From positions 1 to 10,606 of the forward strand of contig CAUJII010000052.1 of NCBI GenBank assembly GCA_963205035.1: a stretch of DNA of 10,606 bases. The letters run 5' to 3'. Positions 6,971 to 10,606 of the stretch are shown here, piece after piece (the first letter of the stretch is position 1; every line of letters starts with the position of its first letter). Position numbers and translations under genes: made by a program. The notes under the pieces were generated by a model. It saw only the letters and a program-made list of their open reading frames with translations, had not been told where the DNA came from and did not search any database. The stretch comes from Spirochaetota bacterium (lineage in GTDB: Bacteria; Spirochaetota; Leptospiria; Turneriellales; Turneriellaceae).

Positions 6971-8193
6971 ACGTACAGGATAAAAATCCAATAGCCCAAG
7001 GCGCTGGAGAATTGGCCTAGAAAAAAAACCATGAAGATACGAAAGATACGGTTGCGGTAGAATTTTTTGAACTGCTCGGTTGCAACCGCCATCTCTTCAA
7101 AGTCGGTCACTTCGGGTTTTCTGTAAATCGCTTCAAGAAGTGCCGAAACCCAACCCGTCTTAACGATCGGAAGAAATGTGCTCACGGGAGAGACAATGAT
7201 TCCCGCAAGATATGCCAGGATATGCGGAGACCACACGATAGTCATTACGGCGGTCACGGAGCATTTGATTATTATCCAAGTTTTTAGAGTTTCTGCTATA
7301 TCGAACTTCTTTGTCCCCGTGAGCGTAAAGAAAGCCAAGAGAGCGACAATGATGAATATGGGCGCGAAGAATACCACGAGCGATTTCCAAAGACCGCCTG
7401 CTTTAACGGCAGTGAGCACCTGCATGTCGTGATCGCGTTGCAGTGCTTCTTCGATGCCGCGCAAATGCCCTGCCCCAATCACCACGAGAATTTTTTTGGG
7501 TGGTTTTTCCGCATTCAATACCAAATCGCGGATCTTCTGCGCCATATACGAGTCGCGTTCGTCGATGATAATTTCGCGAATGCGCCTGAACGAAGGCGGA
7601 AGAGAATCTAAGAGACCTTGCAACGCGTCTTTTTCTTTGAGCTTCTCGATGTCGTCGGGTTCCATATCGTCTTTGACAAAAAGCGAAGCCAAGAGCTCCG
7701 ACATGAGACGCATTTTGCTAAAGAAACCCACCGACTGCCATGCTCGCTTTAACGTAATACCGATTTCACGGTCGATAAAATGTACACTCCGACCTTTTTT
7801 CTCAGAAACTTCGATGGCTTTTTTGAACTCTGCTCCGGGCGCCGAAGTGGTCCGTTCCCCCATTTTTTTCTGGAAGATGGAAAGCAGAATCGAAGAGAAG
7901 AGCAGATAGATCTTGCGCGACTTGATGACCTGCACAATATCCATGCGCTTCCAATGGTCTGGGTCTTGCAGATTTTTGGCGCGCCCTTCGTCGAGTTCGA
8001 CAAGAACGGTGTCGGGTTTTTCATTCAAAATCGCGCGTTCGACGTCTTCGACGCTCTCGCGGCTCACATGCGCAGTACCCAAGAGGATAATCTCACTACG
8101 CTTGAGTTTCAGCTTTCGCAATTCTATCGAGTAAGAATTTGTTTGGGGTTTTTGTTTCGCTTTTGTTTTAGCTGATTTCACCGTTCTCGCCAT
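6967..8193 (-). CDS. TraB/PrgY family membrane protein
   Basis: This 408-residue protein has the TraB/PrgY domain of the TIKI/TraB/EreA superfamily, named after the enterococcal pheromone-shutdown protein. Family members are predicted or known metal-dependent hydrolases. Motifs are GTAHVS (39-44), LVELDEGR (64-71), DERDSYMAQKI (211-221) and IGAGHLRG (239-246); the two histidine motifs GTAH and GAGH are candidate metal ligands. The C-terminal third holds about four membrane helices, near 272-291, 306-322, 324-338 and 384-407. The N-terminus is Lys-rich with no signal peptide. The start at 8193 is chosen over in-frame codons further up because a GCAGGAG precedes it and upstream codons lie deep inside the neighbouring gene. 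It overlaps the VWA-FHA gene by 26 nt. The substrate is unknown. Confidence 0.9.
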   Translation of the reverse strand: MARTVKSAKTKAKQKPQTNSYSIELRKLKLKRSEIILLGTAHVSRESVEDVERAILNEKPDTVLVELDEGRAKNLQDPDHWKRMDIVQVIKSRKIYLLFSSILLSIFQKKMGERTTSAPGAEFKKAIEVSEKKGRSVHFIDREIGITLKRAWQSVGFFSKMRLMSELLASLFVKDDMEPDDIEKLKEKDALQGLLDSLPPSFRRIREIIIDERDSYMAQKIRDLVLNAEKPPKKILVVIGAGHLRGIEEALQRDHDMQVLTAVKAGGLWKSLVVFFAPIFIIVALLAFFTLTGTKKFDIAETLKTWIIIKCSVTAVMTIVWSPHILAYLAGIIVSPVSTFLPIVKTGWVSALLEAIYRKPEVTDFEEMAVATEQFKKFYRNRIFRIFMVFFLGQFSSALGYWIFILYV

Positions 8194-9658
8194 ACGCTCC
8201 TGCGCCTTTTCTAAAGATGAGTCGAGTTCGCCCCAGCCCAATCTCATCGAAATCGTTGAGTTCTTTGGGGCGAAGGAGTTTCTTATCGTTGAGCCAAGTC
8301 CCGTTTTCAGACAGGAGGTCAAAGAGAACAAACTTGCTACCCTGCCGCTCGATGCGCGCATGCTTGGCCGAAACCGTATTATCTTCTATGACAATCGAGT
8401 TTTCGTCTGAAAATCCCAGAGTCACATTGTGCCAGTTGATTTTATATTTTCGCCCCGTGTGCGGGCCTTCTTTTTCAACGAGCCAACCATGGTGATAATC
8501 CAAGGGGAGCTTCACCCTTCTCGATTCAATTTTTTTATCCGCAAAAGAAGGCGGCAGCTCGTGCGACAAGATAACCGGCGTGTGAGGGTTCTCCACTTTA
8601 ACGTTGATTTCTTGCTTCCTGAAAAAGAGCATGATGATAACTGCAACGAGCAACAAGACGATGAGAGTGAGAAGAATTTCTGGCATGTGGAGTCCTATCG
8701 ATTTGGGTAGAGAAAAGCTAAAAGAATCGGAGTAGTTATTTTTTTCCTGAGCAGGTTCTGAAGTCTGCGGCAGAGTATATGAAATTCGGAGCGGATTTTC
8801 TTGCCGGGGAGCGTCGATTTCAATGTCAAGGGTGCTGCCCGGTTTTTGAGCTGTTTGGTAGGTTAGTCGGTATTCGTAAGAACGCAGGCGGCCCAAGTAG
8901 TGAAAGAGTTTCTTCAAGTCGTGCGCGTTATGCGCACGGAACGCATCGCCACCCGAAATACGCGCCAAACGGATAAGCCGCTTCAATGCGAACGAGGCGC
9001 GCTTCCCTGCGACAAAAAGAGGAACGCTCTGCGCGGTGAAGACGTCGATTAAGTCTTCAAACCGGATGCGCGAAGCATTTTCCCGCCCGTCGGTATAGAC
9101 GACAATCGCCTTGCGCACGCTCTGATCGCTCAACATTTTGTGCGCTTCTAAGAGACCGTCGTAGAGCATCGTTCTGAGCCCTGTTTGCTTGAGCGCACCG
9201 ATACGCTTGCGGAGCAAATCTTTATCGGATGTGAAATTTAATTCGCGGCGTACCTTGCTTTGAAACGTGACGAGCGCTACCAAGTCATTGGGGCTCAATT
9301 CTGAAACGAAGTCGAGTGCTGCATTCTTAAATTCGGCAAATTGTCGCCTCGTGAGCGAACGGCTGAGGTCCGCCAGAATAACGGTGCGCGAAACCCCTTG
9401 CGGTCTGCCCAACGATGCCGTCTTGAGCGAGGTTTGTTCCTTGCCGTTTTCTCGCAGCTTAAAGACAGCCTCTTTGTCGACTGAAACCGAATCGAATGCA
9501 CCGGCCTGAGAACTCTCGATCGTTACTTCAACCTGCCCCTTATCTAAGGCGCGCACAGAAGTAATACGGTGATTCAAAAACGGCTGCGCGGGTAACGACA
9601 GTACTCCCACAAGAAAGAGACATAACGAAGCGATAAATGGGCGAACGAACGGCCGCAT
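8168..9658 (-). CDS. VWA domain - transmembrane helix - FHA domain protein
   Basis: This 496-residue protein probably joins an extracytoplasmic von Willebrand factor A domain to a cytoplasmic FHA domain across the inner membrane. A signal peptide covers about residues 1-24 (hydrophobic run, then SLPAQP). The VWA domain (about 90-255) has the metal-ion-dependent adhesion site motif DLSRS at 97-101, Thr163 in LRTMLYDG and Asp190 in YTDG. A transmembrane helix spans about 326-347. The FHA domain (about 392-483) keeps Ser430 and His433 in SAKH and NGTWLN at 452-457. The usual Gly-Arg of the FHA phosphothreonine site reads Gly-Phe (LGFSDEN, 414-420). It lies 21 nt after lepB and overlaps the traB-like gene, so the three are probably co-transcribed. 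The function is unknown; membrane-linked signalling or scaffolding is an inference from the architecture. Confidence 0.88.
   Translation of the reverse strand: MRPFVRPFIASLCLFLVGVLSLPAQPFLNHRITSVRALDKGQVEVTIESSQAGAFDSVSVDKEAVFKLRENGKEQTSLKTASLGRPQGVSRTVILADLSRSLTRRQFAEFKNAALDFVSELSPNDLVALVTFQSKVRRELNFTSDKDLLRKRIGALKQTGLRTMLYDGLLEAHKMLSDQSVRKAIVVYTDGRENASRIRFEDLIDVFTAQSVPLFVAGKRASFALKRLIRLARISGGDAFRAHNAHDLKKLFHYLGRLRSYEYRLTYQTAQKPGSTLDIEIDAPRQENPLRISYTLPQTSEPAQEKNNYSDSFSFSLPKSIGLHMPEILLTLIVLLLVAVIIMLFFRKQEINVKVENPHTPVILSHELPPSFADKKIESRRVKLPLDYHHGWLVEKEGPHTGRKYKINWHNVTLGFSDENSIVIEDNTVSAKHARIERQGSKFVLFDLLSENGTWLNDKKLLRPKELNDFDEIGLGRTRLIFRKGAGAYGENGEIS
8197..8201 (-). promoter_or_regulatory. Shine-Dalgarno site supporting the traB-like start
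   Basis: AGGAG on the minus strand lies 3 nt before the ATG at 8193, inside the 3' end of the VWA-FHA gene. The spacing is a little short, but no better signal is seen for earlier in-frame start codons. Confidence 0.45.
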
Positions 9659-9679
9659 AGCTTCTTTAATTATCGACTT

Positions 9680-10606
9680 CTAATAGATTCTACTAAAAAT
9701 TCTCTCCCAGCGAACATAGACGCCGGTGAATTTTCCCGTGATGGTATACCATAGGTTCACGATGGGATTCAGTTCACTGTTCAAGCCCGTTCCCCAGTTG
9801 ACAGAAAGATACGAAAGGTACACCTTCCCGTGAATTTTGTCCGCGTCGATGAGCCCCCACGTCGGCCCGTTATTTATCGAATAAATCTTTTGGCACTCTG
9901 TCGTGCTCCTTTCGCCCATCCACGCATAGTACATGCAGTTGTTAAAATCGTTGCACTGCGAGCGGTGACTCGACTCGACCATTTCGCACGCTCTCCCGTC
10001 GGAGCTATGGTCGCGGTTATCGCCCATCATCAAGAATTTATGCTCGGGGATGATCCATTTTCTGCCCGGCGTCGACATCATCGTGTCGGTCGAGCGCAGA
10101 CGCGATTTCATGATGTAGTGCTTCACGACACTCTTGTCGCTTTTGGGGTCGATTATATTTTCTTGGTAAAGTTCTTCTCTCTCACCCGTTGTTCCATCGG
10201 CAAGCGTCTGCAAGAGAGCCTCGTTATCGACGCGACTCGTCGGGTATTTTTTTCCCGAGACGGTTATCTCATGGTCGTTCACCTCTATCGTATCGCCTGG
10301 AACTCCCACAACACGCTTGACGAGAGTCTTGTCGGCATAACTTGCCGAATCTTGAGGCGGGGTAAATGTCACTATGTCGCCGCGCTTGGGGTATGCGATG
10401 CGCAAGAGATGAACATTCGTGTAAGGCAAGTCTATGGTGTAGCGCATCTTATTGACAAAAAGAAAATCGCCAATCATGAGCGTAGGTTCCATCGAAGGCG
10501 ATGGAATGTTATTGGCGTCTAAGACACTCGTCTTGATTGCGAAAACAAACGCGATGAGCCATGCCAGAGACGCGACAGAACCCAGAGCTTTGTTCCGCTT
10601 AAAAAA
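9680..10606 (-). CDS. lepB: Signal peptidase I (5' end outside window)
   Basis: Signal peptidase I cleaves signal peptides from exported proteins at the outer face of the inner membrane. The frame stays open to the right edge (309 codons including the stop). The ATG at 10492 is internal, because the 38 codons before it encode a membrane helix (LAWLIAFVFAIK) and IPSPSMEPT, which contains the catalytic serine (codon 10493-10495). With residues counted from the window edge, the general base is Lys97 in KTLVKRVVGVPGD, and box E reads GDNRDHSSDGR at 195-205. After box E there is an insertion of about 43 residues with four cysteines before the conserved WG motif. The C-terminal VRWERI matches the usual VRWxRI ending. 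It is the most upstream visible gene of the minus-strand cluster. Confidence 0.94.
   Translation of the reverse strand, partial: FFKRNKALGSVASLAWLIAFVFAIKTSVLDANNIPSPSMEPTLMIGDFLFVNKMRYTIDLPYTNVHLLRIAYPKRGDIVTFTPPQDSASYADKTLVKRVVGVPGDTIEVNDHEITVSGKKYPTSRVDNEALLQTLADGTTGEREELYQENIIDPKSDKSVVKHYIMKSRLRSTDTMMSTPGRKWIIPEHKFLMMGDNRDHSSDGRACEMVESSHRSQCNDFNNCMYYAWMGERSTTECQKIYSINNGPTWGLIDADKIHGKVYLSYLSVNWGTGLNSELNPIVNLWYTITGKFTGVYVRWERIFSRIY

Noticed and set aside
8194..8361. N-terminal extension of the traB-like frame
   Set aside because: It lies wholly inside the FHA-coding end of the upstream gene, reads as low-similarity sequence, and is not needed by the TraB domain. The ATG at 8193 has an AGGAG before it.
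10490..10492. ATG at 10492 as the lepB start
   Set aside because: Starting there would remove the catalytic serine and the membrane anchor, both encoded by the in-frame codons that follow up to the window edge.
9830..10522. Long plus-strand open frame of 230 codons opposite lepB
   Set aside because: It lies entirely antisense to a well-supported lepB, and its translation shows no recognisable family or membrane pattern. It is a shadow frame.
1..10606. CRISPR array, insertion sequence, prophage or novel defence cassette
   Set aside because: No regularly spaced repeats, terminal inverted repeats, transposase, integrase or toxin-like genes are seen. Nearly every base is covered by recognisable genes.

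Overview
The window is gene-dense, with almost no spacer DNA and roughly half G+C by eye (not counted). It looks like a chromosomal segment of a diderm bacterium. Evidence for a diderm is a murein-recycling Mpl ligase, a heme lipoprotein with a lipobox, and an alternative complex III (ACIII) respiratory operon. The combination of ACIII, Mpl, a TraB/PrgY-type membrane protein and a VWA-FHA protein beside signal peptidase I fits a free-living spirochaete of the Leptospirales (Turneriella- or Leptonema-like). That is an inference from gene content only. Other ACIII-bearing diderms, such as Bdellovibrio- or myxobacteria-like lineages, cannot be excluded.

Layout: (1) Positions 2-3666, plus strand: the end of an ACIII operon, actC (5' end outside the window), actD, actE and actF, tightly packed. 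Together they make the quinol-oxidising membrane part and a monoheme cytochrome c subunit of a quinol:electron-acceptor oxidoreductase. actA and actB would be expected just upstream. (2) Positions 3667-3826: a perfect long hairpin, a candidate promoter and tRNA-Gly(TCC). (3) Positions 3827-4414, plus strand: riboflavin synthase alpha subunit, starting 7 nt after the tRNA. (4) Positions 4402-5516 (or 5573), minus strand: a small Smr-like protein coupled to DprA. (5) Positions 5573-6970, plus strand: mpl, head-to-head with dprA. (6) Positions 6967-10606, minus strand: an apparent operon lepB (5' end outside the window) > VWA-TM-FHA protein > TraB family membrane protein. Its last stop codon overlaps the mpl stop codon.

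The act genes serve respiration. ribE serves flavin synthesis. mpl recycles the cell-wall tripeptide. dprA and smr concern single-stranded DNA handling and nucleic-acid processing. The minus-strand cluster concerns the envelope: protein export, an extracytoplasmic VWA domain joined to a cytoplasmic FHA domain, and a polytopic TraB protein. I see no CRISPR array, insertion sequence, phage gene or clear new defence system. Most of the window is ordinary housekeeping DNA. The most unusual points are the tRNA-ribE junction, a four-cysteine insertion in signal peptidase I, the degenerate FHA and Smr motifs, and the unusual hairpin after actF.
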